A DNA stretch of 64,000 bases from Mycolicibacterium fluoranthenivorans. GTDB lineage: Bacteria; Actinomycetota; Actinomycetes; Mycobacteriales; Mycobacteriaceae. Below, piece by piece: positions 48,402-58,745 of this stretch. The DNA lies in the NCBI RefSeq assembly GCF_011758805.1, contig NZ_JAANOW010000001.1:806001-870000 (forward strand), given 5' to 3'. The first letter of the stretch is position 1, and each line of letters opens with the position of its first letter. The notes below the pieces were generated by a model. It was not told where the DNA came from and ran no database searches. It saw only the letters and a list, made by a program, of their open reading frames with translations. The position numbers and the translations under genes are program-made.

Positions 48402-48428
48402 GGGAACTATTCAGGAAGACCGTCCGAC
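48402..48428 (+). promoter_or_regulatory. ECF promoter box 7, PepSY gene
   Basis: GGGAAC (48402-48407), 17 bases, CGAC (48425-48428), 61 bases before the ATG at 48490. Only 11 bases separate its -35 from that of the divergent box 6. Confidence 0.7.
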
Positions 48429-48489
48429 TAAATGCCCTGAAAGCGCGGTTTCAGCCTTGCCCAGCCCGCGCGCAGCCTGAAGGGATGCC

Positions 48490-50070
48490 ATGACCTCGAC
48501 AGTGACTCCGGCGCGCCGTGGGGAGGCCGCCGTCCTTCGCCGGATCTGGCGTCTGCATTTCTGGGTCGGACTCTTCGCCGCACCGGTACTCGTCGTCCTG
48601 GCGCTGTCCGGACTGGTGATCCTCTACAGCCAACCCCTGGACAACTGGCTCAACGGTCACCTGTTCGTGGTGGCGCAGGGGCCGGAGACGGTCCCGTTGG
48701 ACGCGCAGATCGCCACCGCCAAACAGCATGTGGGAGAGGGGTATTCATTCGATGCGGTGACGCCACCCGATGCGCCGAACCACTCGACGAGGGTGGACTT
48801 CCTGGCACCGGACGCGCCTGCATACCCGGCGGGGGAGACGGACATGACCCAGGTGTTCGTCGATCCCCACACCGGCCGATACCTCGGTCAGCGCAGCCAA
48901 CTGTCCGGACTGGTCGGGTTCGCCAACAACGTGCACCGCATGTTCGGCAATGACGGTCCACAGATCCAGCTGCCGTCCTTGTGGCATCTGATGGACTCGG
49001 CGGCCTACCCGGACGCCACGATCCCCGTCGGCGTGGGCAACCTGTGGATGGAGCTCACCGCAGTCTGGATTCTGGTGCTGTTGGCCAGCGGCATCTATCT
49101 GTGGTGGCCGCGGGCGATCGAGAGCACGAAACCACTGCTGACGATCCGCCTGCGCAAAGGCGGCCGGATCAGATGGCGAGACCTGCACGCCCTCACCGGC
49201 GTGGTGATCGCAGCCATTCTGATCTGCTACGTCCTGTCCGGGCTGACCTGGTCGCGCTACTGGGGTGAGAACTGGCGCGCCTTTTCGGCCACCGTCGCAC
49301 CATCGACCTCAGTCGACGCGCCCTCGACACCCGCGAAGATGGGCGACTACGACCGGCTGGGCCGGCGCATCGCCTGGGCTGCCACCGACGACCCGGTGTA
49401 CGCCTCCCAGCACGACGGTCCCGCTCCGGCTCCGTTGTCGTTCTCCGATGTCGACACGATCGCCAAAGAAGAACACATGGTCCCCGGCTATGCCATCATC
49501 CCGCCTGCCGATTCGACTGTGAACGGTGAAACCGTCTATGGCAGTTACACAGTCGTGAACCGCTGGCCGCAGAAGACCTCCGAACAGCGCACCCTGTACC
49601 TCAACCAGTTCACCGGGCAGACGATCACCAACGCCACCGCGGCTCAAGACGGCGCACTGTCACGGCTGACCAGCTTCGGCATCGCCATGCACATGGGCAA
49701 TCAACTCGGGGTGCTGACCCGGATCACGGCGACGCTTGCCTGCCTGGCCGTCCTCACCAGTGTGCTGACCGGACTGCTGATGTGGTGGAAGCGACGACCG
49801 TCGGGACGTACCGGTGTGCCCGGGCCGGCCAGCCCCGCGACCCGGGCGGCCACACCGAAGAAGGCGGTACTCACCGTCTCGGTCGCCGCGGTGCTCCTGG
49901 GAGTGCTCTTCCCGGTGTTCGGCGTATCGGTTCTGGTGGTACTCGCCGTGGAGGCTGTCCTGGTGCTCAGGCGCCGGTCGACGTCCGGTGGCGCGCCGTC
50001 GTCCGCACCGCCGGAGGATGCGCCCGATGAGACAGGCGGCGATATCCCGGTGGGCGCGCTGGGCGGCTGA
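48490..50070 (+). CDS. PepSY-associated TM family membrane protein
   Basis: 526 aa. N-terminal helix (LHFWVGLFAAPVLVVLALSGLV), large extracytoplasmic PepSY-type domains, and helices near 190, 230, 405 and 450. Seen motifs are GNLWMELTAVWILVLLASGIYLWWP and DLHALTGVV, typical of PepSY_TM proteins, often described as iron- or metal-regulated reductase/uptake proteins. The ECF box upstream places it in the copper set. His residues near membrane ends suggest haem or metal binding; not proven. Confidence 0.82.
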   Translation: MTSTVTPARRGEAAVLRRIWRLHFWVGLFAAPVLVVLALSGLVILYSQPLDNWLNGHLFVVAQGPETVPLDAQIATAKQHVGEGYSFDAVTPPDAPNHSTRVDFLAPDAPAYPAGETDMTQVFVDPHTGRYLGQRSQLSGLVGFANNVHRMFGNDGPQIQLPSLWHLMDSAAYPDATIPVGVGNLWMELTAVWILVLLASGIYLWWPRAIESTKPLLTIRLRKGGRIRWRDLHALTGVVIAAILICYVLSGLTWSRYWGENWRAFSATVAPSTSVDAPSTPAKMGDYDRLGRRIAWAATDDPVYASQHDGPAPAPLSFSDVDTIAKEEHMVPGYAIIPPADSTVNGETVYGSYTVVNRWPQKTSEQRTLYLNQFTGQTITNATAAQDGALSRLTSFGIAMHMGNQLGVLTRITATLACLAVLTSVLTGLLMWWKRRPSGRTGVPGPASPATRAATPKKAVLTVSVAAVLLGVLFPVFGVSVLVVLAVEAVLVLRRRSTSGGAPSSAPPEDAPDETGGDIPVGALGG

Positions 50071-50090
50071 CCCCCCGGGGACGCGGGGGG
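50071..50090 (+). terminator. GC-rich hairpin after PepSY gene
   Basis: CCCCCC (50071-50076) can pair with GGGGGG (50085-50090) around an eight-base loop directly after the stop. No T-run follows, so it is a weak candidate terminator. Confidence 0.4.
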
Positions 50091-50266
50091 TGACAAACAG
50101 TCGCGATTGTCACTGTCATCGTGGGCTTTTCGTCGTACCGCGAACCTCATTCTGAAATCTCGAGTTGCCGACTGCGAGTTTTCCTCAAAGATGGTCCACA
50201 GCCCGTTGGGGTGGCGTACAGCTTATGGACATCGGGTGGACAGCCGAGGCAATCAAGGGGGAGCGG

Positions 50267-51916
50267 ATGAGCAGGCTGCGCAGAGCGCGGATTTTCGGGA
50301 CCATGGCCGTCGTGGTCACGCTGACCGCGTCAGCGGTCGCGGCGTGCGGTGGCGATTCGTCGGAGAACGCCGGGGGTGGGGGCGAGATCAACATCTCGAT
50401 GACGTCGTTCCCCGACTACGTGGATCCCCAGCTGTCCTACACCGTCGAGGGGTGGGAAGTGCTCTACAACGTCTACACGCCGCTGCTGACCTACAAGCAC
50501 GCGAAGGGCACCGACGGCACCACGGTCGTTCCCGGGCTGGCCAAGGCGATGCCGGAGGTCTCGGCCGACGGTAAAACCTACAAATTGACGTTGCGGCCCA
50601 ATATGAAGTACTCCGACGGTACCCCCATCAAGGCCTCGGACTTCGCCTACGCCATCCAGCGCCTGTTCAAGGCGGATTCGGGTGGGTCGGTGTTCTACAA
50701 GCCGATCGTCGGCGCCGAGGAGTATGCGGCGGGTAAGGCCGACAAGATCAGCGGTATCACCACCGATGACGCCACCGGCGATATCACCATCACGCTGACC
50801 GAGGCCAACGGCACCTTCGACAACGTCCTGGCGCTGCCGTTCGCCGCCCCGGTACCGCCGAGCGCGCCGTTGACCGAGGACGCCACCAACAACCCGCCGC
50901 CGGCCAGCGGGCCGTTCCGGATCACCAAAGTCGAAGCGCCGCAGACGCTCACCATGGAACGCAACCCGAACTTCAAGACCGTCAAGGACGCCGGAGCCAC
51001 CGAGGTGGCCGACGCGAAGGTCGACAAGATCACCGTCACCCAGAACAAGAGCAACTCGGCCCAGGTCACCGGCGTCGAGCAGAACACCATCGACTTCATG
51101 GTCGACCCGCCCGACGCCGACCGCCTCCCCGAGGTGAAGTCGAAGTTCGGCAACCGGTTCCGGTTGGAGGATTCGATCAACACCTACTACTTCTGGATGA
51201 ACAACAAGACGGCCCCGTTCAACGACATCCGGGTACGCCAGGCCATCAACTATGCGATCGACCCGGAGGCGCTCAATCGGGTGTTCGGCGGCCGCTTGCA
51301 TCCGACCCAGCAGATCCTGCCGCCGGGGATGCCGGGCTACGAAGAGTACAAGCTCTACCCCGGACCCGACCTGAACAAGGCGAAAGCTCTGATCGCCGAG
51401 GCGAATCCGGCCGACAAGGACATCACGGTGTGGACCGACGACGAACCGGACCGCAAGCGGATCGGCGAGTACTACCACGACGTACTCACCCAGTTGGGCT
51501 TCAACGCCACGCTCAAGGTGATCGCCGGAGACGTCTACTGGGCCACCATCGGCAACCAGTCCACCCCCGATGTCGACACCGGATTCGCCGACTGGTTCCA
51601 GGACTTCCCGCATCCGGACGACTTCTTCCGTCCGCTGCTCAACGGTGCGAGCATCCTGCCGACCAACAGCAACAACTTCTCCCGGGTGAGCATCCCCGAA
51701 CTGGATGCGAAGGCCAATGAGCTGCGCACCCAGCAGATGTCCGACGAGGTCAAGAAGCAGTATGCCGAGCTGGACCGCAAGTACATGGAACAGGCGGTGT
51801 GGGCGCCCTACGGAAACGAGGAGTTCGCCACCTTCGTCTCGGAGCGCATCGACTTCGACAAGACGATTCCGCATCTCCTGTTCAACCAGGACTGGTCCGC
51901 GCTGGCGCTCAAGTAG
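50267..51916 (+). CDS. peptide ABC transporter substrate-binding lipoprotein
   Basis: 549 aa SBP_bac_5 family. Signal sequence with lipobox ending ...VAACGGD, so lipid-anchored. Family segments include ADGKTYKLTLRPNMKYSDGTPI and RQAINYAIDP. RBS AAGGGGGAG upstream of ATG 50267; the frame extends to 50165 without homology. It is the first gene of a complete dipeptide/oligopeptide importer (A-C-B-D-F order). Confidence 0.9.
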   Translation: MSRLRRARIFGTMAVVVTLTASAVAACGGDSSENAGGGGEINISMTSFPDYVDPQLSYTVEGWEVLYNVYTPLLTYKHAKGTDGTTVVPGLAKAMPEVSADGKTYKLTLRPNMKYSDGTPIKASDFAYAIQRLFKADSGGSVFYKPIVGAEEYAAGKADKISGITTDDATGDITITLTEANGTFDNVLALPFAAPVPPSAPLTEDATNNPPPASGPFRITKVEAPQTLTMERNPNFKTVKDAGATEVADAKVDKITVTQNKSNSAQVTGVEQNTIDFMVDPPDADRLPEVKSKFGNRFRLEDSINTYYFWMNNKTAPFNDIRVRQAINYAIDPEALNRVFGGRLHPTQQILPPGMPGYEEYKLYPGPDLNKAKALIAEANPADKDITVWTDDEPDRKRIGEYYHDVLTQLGFNATLKVIAGDVYWATIGNQSTPDVDTGFADWFQDFPHPDDFFRPLLNGASILPTNSNNFSRVSIPELDAKANELRTQQMSDEVKKQYAELDRKYMEQAVWAPYGNEEFATFVSERIDFDKTIPHLLFNQDWSALALK

Positions 51917-52954
51917 ATGGGCGCCCCTGTCGGGGACGTCGTAGCGCCGGGTGAGCCTGTTCTACCCGTCGGCGTCCCGCCGGAACAGATCCGTGGCCGC
52001 AGCCCCTGGTATCTGGCGTGGATCCGGTTGCGCCGCAACCGGACGGCGCTCGCATTCGGTGTGCTGTTCCTGCTGATCGTGCTGACGTGTCTGGCGGCAC
52101 CGCTGTGGTCCGAGCATGTCGCCCATACCAGTCCCAACGAGAACCACATCACCGACAAGATCCTGGTCGACGGTCACCAGACCGACGTGGTGTCGGCCGA
52201 CGGCACGCCGATCGGTCCGGGACTGCGCGGGCGCTACCTGCTCGGCGCCGATCAGAACGGCCGCGATGTCATGGTCCGACTGCTGTACGGCGGGCGCACC
52301 TCGATCTTCATCGGCGTGGCCGCGGCCGTGGTGACCACGGTGCTCGCCGTGGTGGTGGGACTGCTGTGCGGTTTCTACCGAGGCTGGATCGACGCGGTGC
52401 TCTCCCGGGTGATGGATGTGGTGTGGGCCTTCCCGGTGTTGCTGCTGGGTATCGCCCTGGGTACGGCACTCGCGCTGGGTGGCTTGAAGATCGGCTCCCT
52501 GACGATCGCCGGGGACTCACTGTGGATCCCGGTCCTGATCATCGGCCTGGTGTATGTGCCCTATATGGCGCGACCCATCCGTGGCGAGGTGCTCGCGCTG
52601 CGGGAGAAGGAGTTCGTCGAAGCCGCGGTCTCCCAGGGCATGGGGCCGTGGCGGATCATGTTCTCCGAACTGCTGCCCAATACGGTGTCCACCGTCATCG
52701 TGTTCTTCACGCTGAACATCGCGAACAACATGCTGCTGGAATCCGCGCTGTCCTTCCTGGGGGCCGGCGTGCGGGCGCCGAACGCCTCCTGGGGCACGAT
52801 GATCGCCGATGGCTATCAGACCATCTACACCGCGCCGCACCTGACGATCGTTCCAGGCGCGATGATCGTGCTGACCGTGCTGTCGCTGAACGTGTTCGGT
52901 GACGGCCTGCGCGATGCGCTGGATCCGCGGGCCAAGATCCGGATGGAGCACTGA
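51917..52954 (+). CDS. peptide ABC transporter permease, DppC/OppC type
   Basis: 345 aa permease with about six helices and an EAA-type loop (EFVEAAVSQGMGPWRIMFSELLPN). It has an N-terminal extension and an extracytoplasmic insert near 60-115. Starts one base after the lipoprotein stop. Confidence 0.88.
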   Translation: MGAPVGDVVAPGEPVLPVGVPPEQIRGRSPWYLAWIRLRRNRTALAFGVLFLLIVLTCLAAPLWSEHVAHTSPNENHITDKILVDGHQTDVVSADGTPIGPGLRGRYLLGADQNGRDVMVRLLYGGRTSIFIGVAAAVVTTVLAVVVGLLCGFYRGWIDAVLSRVMDVVWAFPVLLLGIALGTALALGGLKIGSLTIAGDSLWIPVLIIGLVYVPYMARPIRGEVLALREKEFVEAAVSQGMGPWRIMFSELLPNTVSTVIVFFTLNIANNMLLESALSFLGAGVRAPNASWGTMIADGYQTIYTAPHLTIVPGAMIVLTVLSLNVFGDGLRDALDPRAKIRMEH

Positions 52955-52957
52955 GAC

Positions 52958-53920
52958 ATGCTCCGATTCGCCGCGCGCCGTGTGCTGGGCATGATCGCCG
53001 TGTTGTTCGCGATCACCGTGCTGATCTTCGTCATCTTCAACGTGATTCCCAACTCCGACCCGGCGGTGCGCATCGCCGGCAAGAACGCCGACCCGGCGCT
53101 GATCGCGCGGGTGAGTGCCGACCTCGGTCTGGATCAACCACTTCCGGTGCAGTACCTGACCATGATGAAGCAGATCTTCACCGGCGAACTCACCTCGTAT
53201 GCCAGCTCGCAGAATGTCGTCGAGCAGATCTGGAAGGGCCTGCCCGCCACGTTCTCACTGTGCATCGGTGCGGCGGTGCTGTGGATGACCCTGGCGATCG
53301 TCTTCGGATATCTGTCGGCGGTGCACTCGGGGAAGTTCACCGACCGGCTGCTGTCCATCCTGGCATTGACCGGGATCTCCATGCCGGTGTTCTGGCTCGC
53401 GGCAATCCTGTTGTACTACTTGAGTTTCAAGGCCCAGTTGTTCCCGACGAGCAGTTATGTCCCACTGACCAAGAACCCGGCACAATGGGCATACCACCTG
53501 GTGCTGCCGTGGATCACCCTGGCGGTGCTCTACGTGGGCTTCTACAGCCGGGTGCTGCGCGCCAACATGCTCGACGTGATGAACGAGGATTACGTCCGCA
53601 CCGCGCGGGCCAAGGGAATCGGTGAGAGGCAGGTGCGGTTGCGGCATGTGTTGCGTAACTCGATGATTCCGATCGTGACGATGTTCGGGCTCGATTTCGG
53701 GGTGGTGGTCGGTGGCGGCGCGATCCTCACCGAGACGGTGTTCAACCTCAACGGGGTCGGGTTGTACGCCGGGCAGGCGATCGGCAGTCTGGACCTGCCG
53801 CCGCTGATGGGCGTCACCATGTTCGGTGCGTTCTTCATCGTGTTGTTCAACACCATCGTCGACATCCTGTACGCCTTCCTCGACCCACGGATCCGGCTCG
53901 GAGAGGCGGCACCGGCATGA
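52958..53920 (+). CDS. peptide ABC transporter permease, DppB/OppB type
   Basis: 320 aa permease with about six helices. The EAA loop is [22 protein letters not shown]-terminal [20 protein letters not shown] is typical for DppB. The end overlaps the next ATPase gene (ATGA). Confidence 0.88.
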   Translation: MLRFAARRVLGMIAVLFAITVLIFVIFNVIPNSDPAVRIAGKNADPALIARVSADLGLDQPLPVQYLTMMKQIFTGELTSYASSQNVVEQIWKGLPATFSLCIGAAVLWMTLAIVFGYLSAVHSGKFTDRLLSILALTGISMPVFWLAAILLYYLSFKAQLFPTSSYVPLTKNPAQWAYHLVLPWITLAVLYVGFYSRVLRANMLDVMNEDYVRTARAKGIGERQVRLRHVLRNSMIPIVTMFGLDFGVVVGGGAILTETVFNLNGVGLYAGQAIGSLDLPPLMGVTMFGAFFIVLFNTIVDILYAFLDPRIRLGEAAPA

Positions 53921-54918
53921 TGCTGCAAGTCGACGGACTGACCGTCAGTTTCGCCACCGACGGCGGGGAGGTACGTGCCGTGGACGGGGTGTCGTTCGGG
54001 CTCGATGCCGGCGAGATCTTGGCCATCGTCGGCGAATCGGGCTCGGGCAAGAGCGTGACCGCACAGACTCTGCTCGGTCTGACCCGGGCGCCGAACGCCA
54101 CCATCGGCGGCGCGGTGCACTTCGACGGCACCGATCTGAACGAACTGGACGACAACGGCTGGCGCGCGGTGCGCGGTGAGCGGATCGCGATGATCTTCCA
54201 GGACCCGATGACCTCGTTGAACCCGGTCTATCGCGTCGGCGATCAGCTGATCGAGATGATCCGGGCGCACCGTGACGTGTCCAAGGCGGAGGCGCGGGAC
54301 CGTGCCGTGGAGCTGTTGCGCTCGGTGGGCATCCCGAATCCCGAACGGCGCGTACGGGATTACCCACACGAGTTCTCCGGCGGCATGCGGCAGCGGGTGA
54401 TGATCGCGATGGCGCTGTCGCTGGATCCCGACGTGCTGATCGCCGACGAACCGACCACCGCCCTCGACGTGACGGTGCAGGCGCAGATCCTGCGGCTGTT
54501 GGCCCGGCTGAACTCCGAACGTGGCCTGGCCGTCGTGTTGATCACCCACGATCTGGGTGTGGTCGCCGAGGTCGCCGACCGGGTGGCGGTGATGTATGCC
54601 GGTCAGATCGTCGAAGAGGCGAGCCTGGACGAGCTGTTCTACGACCCGCAGCATCCCTACACCTGGGGCCTGCTGGGGTCACTGCCCAGACTCGACCAGC
54701 CCAACCCGGAGCGGCTGGCTCAGATCGCCGGGGCGCCACCGTCGTTGACCGACCTGCCGCCCGGCTGCCGGTTCGCGCCCCGCTGCCCGCACGTCTTCGA
54801 CAAATGCGCCGAACCACCGCCGCTGCACCGGGATCGGTGCTGGCTCGATGCCGAGCAGAAGCGCACCCTGCGGGTGGTGAACGGCGGAATCGGACTGCGT
54901 AAGCCGGTGACCACATGA
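53917..54918 (+). CDS. peptide ABC transporter ATP-binding protein, DppD/OppD type
   Basis: 333 aa ATPase with Walker [10 protein letters not shown]-loop IFQDPM, signature EFSGGMRQR and Walker B VLIADEP. C-terminal oligopeptide extension with Cys-rich [13 protein letters not shown]. It overlaps the neighbouring genes by four bases on both sides. Confidence 0.9.
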   Translation: MMLQVDGLTVSFATDGGEVRAVDGVSFGLDAGEILAIVGESGSGKSVTAQTLLGLTRAPNATIGGAVHFDGTDLNELDDNGWRAVRGERIAMIFQDPMTSLNPVYRVGDQLIEMIRAHRDVSKAEARDRAVELLRSVGIPNPERRVRDYPHEFSGGMRQRVMIAMALSLDPDVLIADEPTTALDVTVQAQILRLLARLNSERGLAVVLITHDLGVVAEVADRVAVMYAGQIVEEASLDELFYDPQHPYTWGLLGSLPRLDQPNPERLAQIAGAPPSLTDLPPGCRFAPRCPHVFDKCAEPPPLHRDRCWLDAEQKRTLRVVNGGIGLRKPVTT

Positions 54919-55910
54919 GTCCCCTCCTGGAGGTCACCGACCTGGTGAAACACTTCCCGATCAAATCCGGTGTCGTCATCGACCGGGAGATCGGGCGGGT
55001 CCGAGCGGTCGACGGCGTCAGCCTGACCCTGGACGAGGGGGAGACCCTCGGGCTGGTGGGCGAATCCGGTTGTGGAAAGTCGACGCTGTGCCGGCTGATC
55101 ATGCAGCTGACCACACCGACCTCGGGATCGGTGCGTTTCGCCGGCGAGGAGCTGGTGGGCAAGAGCCCCGGTGAACTGCGCGCCGTGCGCCGCCAGATGC
55201 AGATGATCTTCCAGGACCCCTACGCCTCGCTGAATCCGCGTAAGCGGGTCGGCCAGATCATCGGTGCGCCGATGGAGCTGCACGGCCTGGCCAGCGGGCG
55301 GGACGTCACGACGAAGGTCCGTGACCTGCTGGACCGGGTCGGATTGCGGCCCGAACACGCCGACCGCTTCCCGCACGAGTTCTCCGGTGGTCAGCGACAG
55401 CGCATCGGGATCGCCCGGGCGCTGGCGCTGCGGCCGAAGCTGATCATCGCCGACGAACCCGTCTCGGCGCTCGACGTATCGGTCCAGGCGCAGATCGTCA
55501 ACCTGCTCAAAGACCTGCAGGACGAGTTCGGGTTGTCCTATCTGTTCGTCGCGCACGATCTCGGTGTCGTCCGGCACGTGTCGAACCGGGTTGCGGTCAT
55601 GTACCTGGGCAAGGTCGTGGAGAGTGCGTGGGCCTCGAACCTGTACGACCACCCGATGCACCCGTACTCCACCGCCCTGCTGTCGGCGGTGCCTGTCCCG
55701 GATCCGCGGCGCAACGCCGCCCGGGAACGGCTGGTGCTCGAGGGTGATGTCCCCAGCCCCATCGACCCACCCGGGGGGTGTCGATTCCACACCCGTTGCC
55801 CGTGGTCGACGGGGGTGTGCGAGAGCGACGAGCCCGCGCTGGTCGACCACACCGCGTCGGCCGAATCCGGGCATGTCGCGGCCTGTCACCACCCGCGACA
55901 TCTCGACTGA
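54915..55910 (+). CDS. peptide ABC transporter ATP-binding protein, DppF/OppF type
   Basis: 331 aa ATPase. Walker [10 protein letters not shown]-loop [12 protein letters not shown], signature EFSGGQRQR, Walker B LIIADEP, and the C-terminal oligo_HPY region ([10 protein letters not shown]). Last gene of the importer operon. Confidence 0.9.
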   Translation: MSPLLEVTDLVKHFPIKSGVVIDREIGRVRAVDGVSLTLDEGETLGLVGESGCGKSTLCRLIMQLTTPTSGSVRFAGEELVGKSPGELRAVRRQMQMIFQDPYASLNPRKRVGQIIGAPMELHGLASGRDVTTKVRDLLDRVGLRPEHADRFPHEFSGGQRQRIGIARALALRPKLIIADEPVSALDVSVQAQIVNLLKDLQDEFGLSYLFVAHDLGVVRHVSNRVAVMYLGKVVESAWASNLYDHPMHPYSTALLSAVPVPDPRRNAARERLVLEGDVPSPIDPPGGCRFHTRCPWSTGVCESDEPALVDHTASAESGHVAACHHPRHLD

Positions 55911-56038
55911 GGACTCCTGCCAGCAGCATCTGCCCGCGTCACAGCATTCCCGCTGAATTTGAGCGCCGCCGACACGCCCGGTTATGATCACGAAACTGTA
56001 ACAACCAGTGCACGGTCAGATATCGGAAGTTGCTGCGT

Positions 56039-56755
56039 ATGCCCCGTCTCGGTCGTAATGTGCAGTCGGTGAGCCGACACGCATTAGCCCGCAGGCGTGC
56101 CCCCAGGCCGTCGTCGCTGGCTCTGGCTGCGCTCGTACCAGCGGCGATGCTGGCCGCGGCCGCAGGCGATGTGCAGCCATTGGCCGCCGGCCGAGCGGCC
56201 GAACCCGTGGTCGAGCGCGTCGTCACGGTCGCCGATGACGTGCCCTACGGCCTGGAGATCGTTGCCGCGCCCGCAGCCTTCTCGTCGGCGCCCACGGCGG
56301 TGCCACCCCAGGTCAGCTTCGCCGCAGCCCAGACCGGTACCGCGTCGCGCTGGCGACTGGACACCCGGCCACTGCTGCTGCCCGTCGGCCTGGCCCCCGA
56401 GCGGGGCCTGCAGGTCCGCACCATCCTGGTGTCCCGGACCATCAGCGCGACGTTTCCGGAGATCCACAGCATCGGCGGCGTGCGTCCGGACGCGCTGCGC
56501 TGGCATCCGGACGGTCTGGCCCTCGATGTCATGATCCCGAACCCCAGTTCCGCCACCGGGATCGCGCTGGGCAACGAGATCGTGTCCTTCGTCCTGAAGA
56601 ACGCGGTCCGGTTCGGTATCCAGGACGCCATCTGGCGCGGCGTCTACTACACGCCGGGCGGCGCGCAGAGCGGTGGCTACGGACATTACGACCACGTCCA
56701 CATCACCACCACCGGTGGCGGCTACCCCAGCGGCAGCGAGGTCTATCCCCGCTGA
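56039..56755 (+). CDS. exported peptidase-like protein, Rv0320-like
   Basis: 238 aa with an N-terminal Arg-rich start, a hydrophobic signal, and a C-terminal domain containing DALRWHPDGLALDVMIPN and GYGHYDHVHI, a pattern of the small D-Ala-D-Ala/extensin-like or ARB_07466-like catalytic domains. Matches the exported protein Rv0320 in position. Probably acts on cell wall; specificity not shown. The TTG at 56030 could also start it; ATG 56039 preferred. Confidence 0.72.
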   Translation: MPRLGRNVQSVSRHALARRRAPRPSSLALAALVPAAMLAAAAGDVQPLAAGRAAEPVVERVVTVADDVPYGLEIVAAPAAFSSAPTAVPPQVSFAAAQTGTASRWRLDTRPLLLPVGLAPERGLQVRTILVSRTISATFPEIHSIGGVRPDALRWHPDGLALDVMIPNPSSATGIALGNEIVSFVLKNAVRFGIQDAIWRGVYYTPGGAQSGGYGHYDHVHITTTGGGYPSGSEVYPR

Positions 56756-56830
56756 ATGCGGGTTTCGCCGCGCTGGCGCTGCCGCCATACCGCATCCTGA
56801 TCTCGATATTGCGAGAGAAGGTGGCACCCA

Positions 56831-58669
56831 TTGGCCCAATCCATTGCCGCTGCGCCGCGACTGATCTGGCGCAGCCTGGGCATGCTCCGTGCGGTGCGGG
56901 GACTCATCGTGATCTCCCTGGTGATCGGCGTCATCGCCTCGTCGCTGCCGTACGTCTCGGCGGCGGCGTTCGGACCGATGATGCAGGTGGTCGCCGATGC
57001 TGGACAGGGCGGCAACCTGAGCGGGGTGTGGGATCTGCGGGGGCCGCTGGTGGCCCGCGAGGACGGGTTGCTGCATTCGGTGGCCGGTTCGGTGCCGTTC
57101 GCGGTGCTGTTGGCCACCTGGGCGGTGTCGCTGGTGCTGACCCAGTTGATGTACTTCGTCAACGGCTGGGTGGGTGCGAAGGTCGAACAGATCCTGGTGG
57201 TCGACATTCGGCAGCGGGTGCACGACCACCTGCAGACGCTGTCGATGGATTTCTTCGCCCGCTCACGCACCGGTGAATTGATCCAGCGGGTCACCGCGGA
57301 ATCCTCGGGTGTGCAGAGGTTGTTGACCGGATGTCTCATCCCGCCGCTCATCGACAGCCTCGTGCTGCTGTCGGCCATCGCGTACCTGATGATCATCTGC
57401 TGGCAGATGACGGTGGCCTCGCTGGTGCTCACCCCGTTGGCGCTGTTCACGCTCCGGTTCGCGGGTGCGCGTGTCCAGTCGGCGGTGCACCACGAGATGA
57501 CCGCCGACCGTGCCATGTCCACGGATCTGGAGCAGACGGTCAGCGGTATCTCCGAGATCCAGATGTTCAATGCACAGCCGTTGCGCAGCAAGCGCTTTCA
57601 CGAGGTTTCCGAGAATGCGGCAAAGGCGGGCGCGTCCTCGGTGGCGTGGATGCAGGCCACTGCCAACGGTTCTCAGATCTTCGTCGCGCTCAGCACGGTG
57701 GTGGTGCTGCTCGTCGGGGTGAGTTTCAGCGACGACTTCGGGTTGACCTTCGCCGGGCTGCTGGTGTTCGCGGGCATGGTGCCGACGATGTTCGGCGCGG
57801 CGCAACGGGTGATGGGTGCGTACACGACCTACAAATCTGTGGCGCCCAACGCGACCTCGACCTACGAACTGCTCGACACCCGCCCGTCGGTGGTGGAGAT
57901 CCCCGGCGCCACCGCGCTCGGGGCGGTACGGGGCAATCTGGTGTTCGATGAGGTCACCTTCGGCTATACGCCCGATCATGCGGTGCTGGACGGACTCTCG
58001 TTCACCGTCGCCGACGGGGAGACCGTCGCCTTGGTCGGCGGTATCGGTTCGGGCAAGTCGACCGTGTTCAACCTGCTGCTGCGGTTCCTGGATCCACAAG
58101 CCGGACGCATCCTTCTCGACGGACACGACATCGCGGCCGTCACCGTCGACTCGTTGCGCGAGCAGGTGTCCAAGCTCGCCCAGTTCCCGTTCTTCACCAA
58201 GGACACCATCCGGGCGAACCTGCGGCTGGCTCGTCCGGAGGCCAGCGATGCCGAGATCGAGGCAGCCTGCACCCAGGCGGGTATCCATTCCGTCATCACC
58301 GACCCGGTGAAGATGTTCGACGGCTACGACACGGTGATCGACGTCCAGGTGCCCTCCGGCGGACAGAAACGGCTCATCGCACTGGCACGCTGCCTGCTGC
58401 GCAGGCCCGAGGTGCTCCTGCTGGACGAGCCGACCGAGAATCTGGACGCCGACCAGCGGGCCCGGTTGACCGGTGTGATCCGGGGCTACGCCCGGGCCCG
58501 TACCTGCCTGGTGATCAGCCACGATATGGACTTCATCGCCGCCGTCGCCGACCGGATCCTGGTGCTCGAAAACGGCCGGATCGCCCAGTCGGGCGATCAC
58601 CGTTCGCTGATCGCGCAGGGTGGCCTCTACAAGCGGCTCTACGAGGCGCAGAACGCCGAGGTGGGCTGA
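56831..58669 (+). CDS. ABC exporter, fused membrane and ATPase domains
   Basis: 612 aa half-exporter. Six membrane helices (about 20-330) carry the type-1 exporter domain with RTGELIQRVTAES. The C-terminal ATPase has Walker A GGIGSGKS, Walker B VLLLDEPTE and an unusual signature VPSGGQKRL in place of LSGGQ. TTG start with GAGAGAAGG RBS upstream; an in-frame ATG is absent nearby. Substrate unknown; probable homodimer. Confidence 0.86.
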   Translation: MAQSIAAAPRLIWRSLGMLRAVRGLIVISLVIGVIASSLPYVSAAAFGPMMQVVADAGQGGNLSGVWDLRGPLVAREDGLLHSVAGSVPFAVLLATWAVSLVLTQLMYFVNGWVGAKVEQILVVDIRQRVHDHLQTLSMDFFARSRTGELIQRVTAESSGVQRLLTGCLIPPLIDSLVLLSAIAYLMIICWQMTVASLVLTPLALFTLRFAGARVQSAVHHEMTADRAMSTDLEQTVSGISEIQMFNAQPLRSKRFHEVSENAAKAGASSVAWMQATANGSQIFVALSTVVVLLVGVSFSDDFGLTFAGLLVFAGMVPTMFGAAQRVMGAYTTYKSVAPNATSTYELLDTRPSVVEIPGATALGAVRGNLVFDEVTFGYTPDHAVLDGLSFTVADGETVALVGGIGSGKSTVFNLLLRFLDPQAGRILLDGHDIAAVTVDSLREQVSKLAQFPFFTKDTIRANLRLARPEASDAEIEAACTQAGIHSVITDPVKMFDGYDTVIDVQVPSGGQKRLIALARCLLRRPEVLLLDEPTENLDADQRARLTGVIRGYARARTCLVISHDMDFIAAVADRILVLENGRIAQSGDHRSLIAQGGLYKRLYEAQNAEVG

Positions 58670-58745
58670 AGATCGGCAGGTCAGTTAACAGGACCCGAAC
58701 AGAGGTTGAACGACCACGGTCACGTGGATCGTCTAAGGTTCTGCT

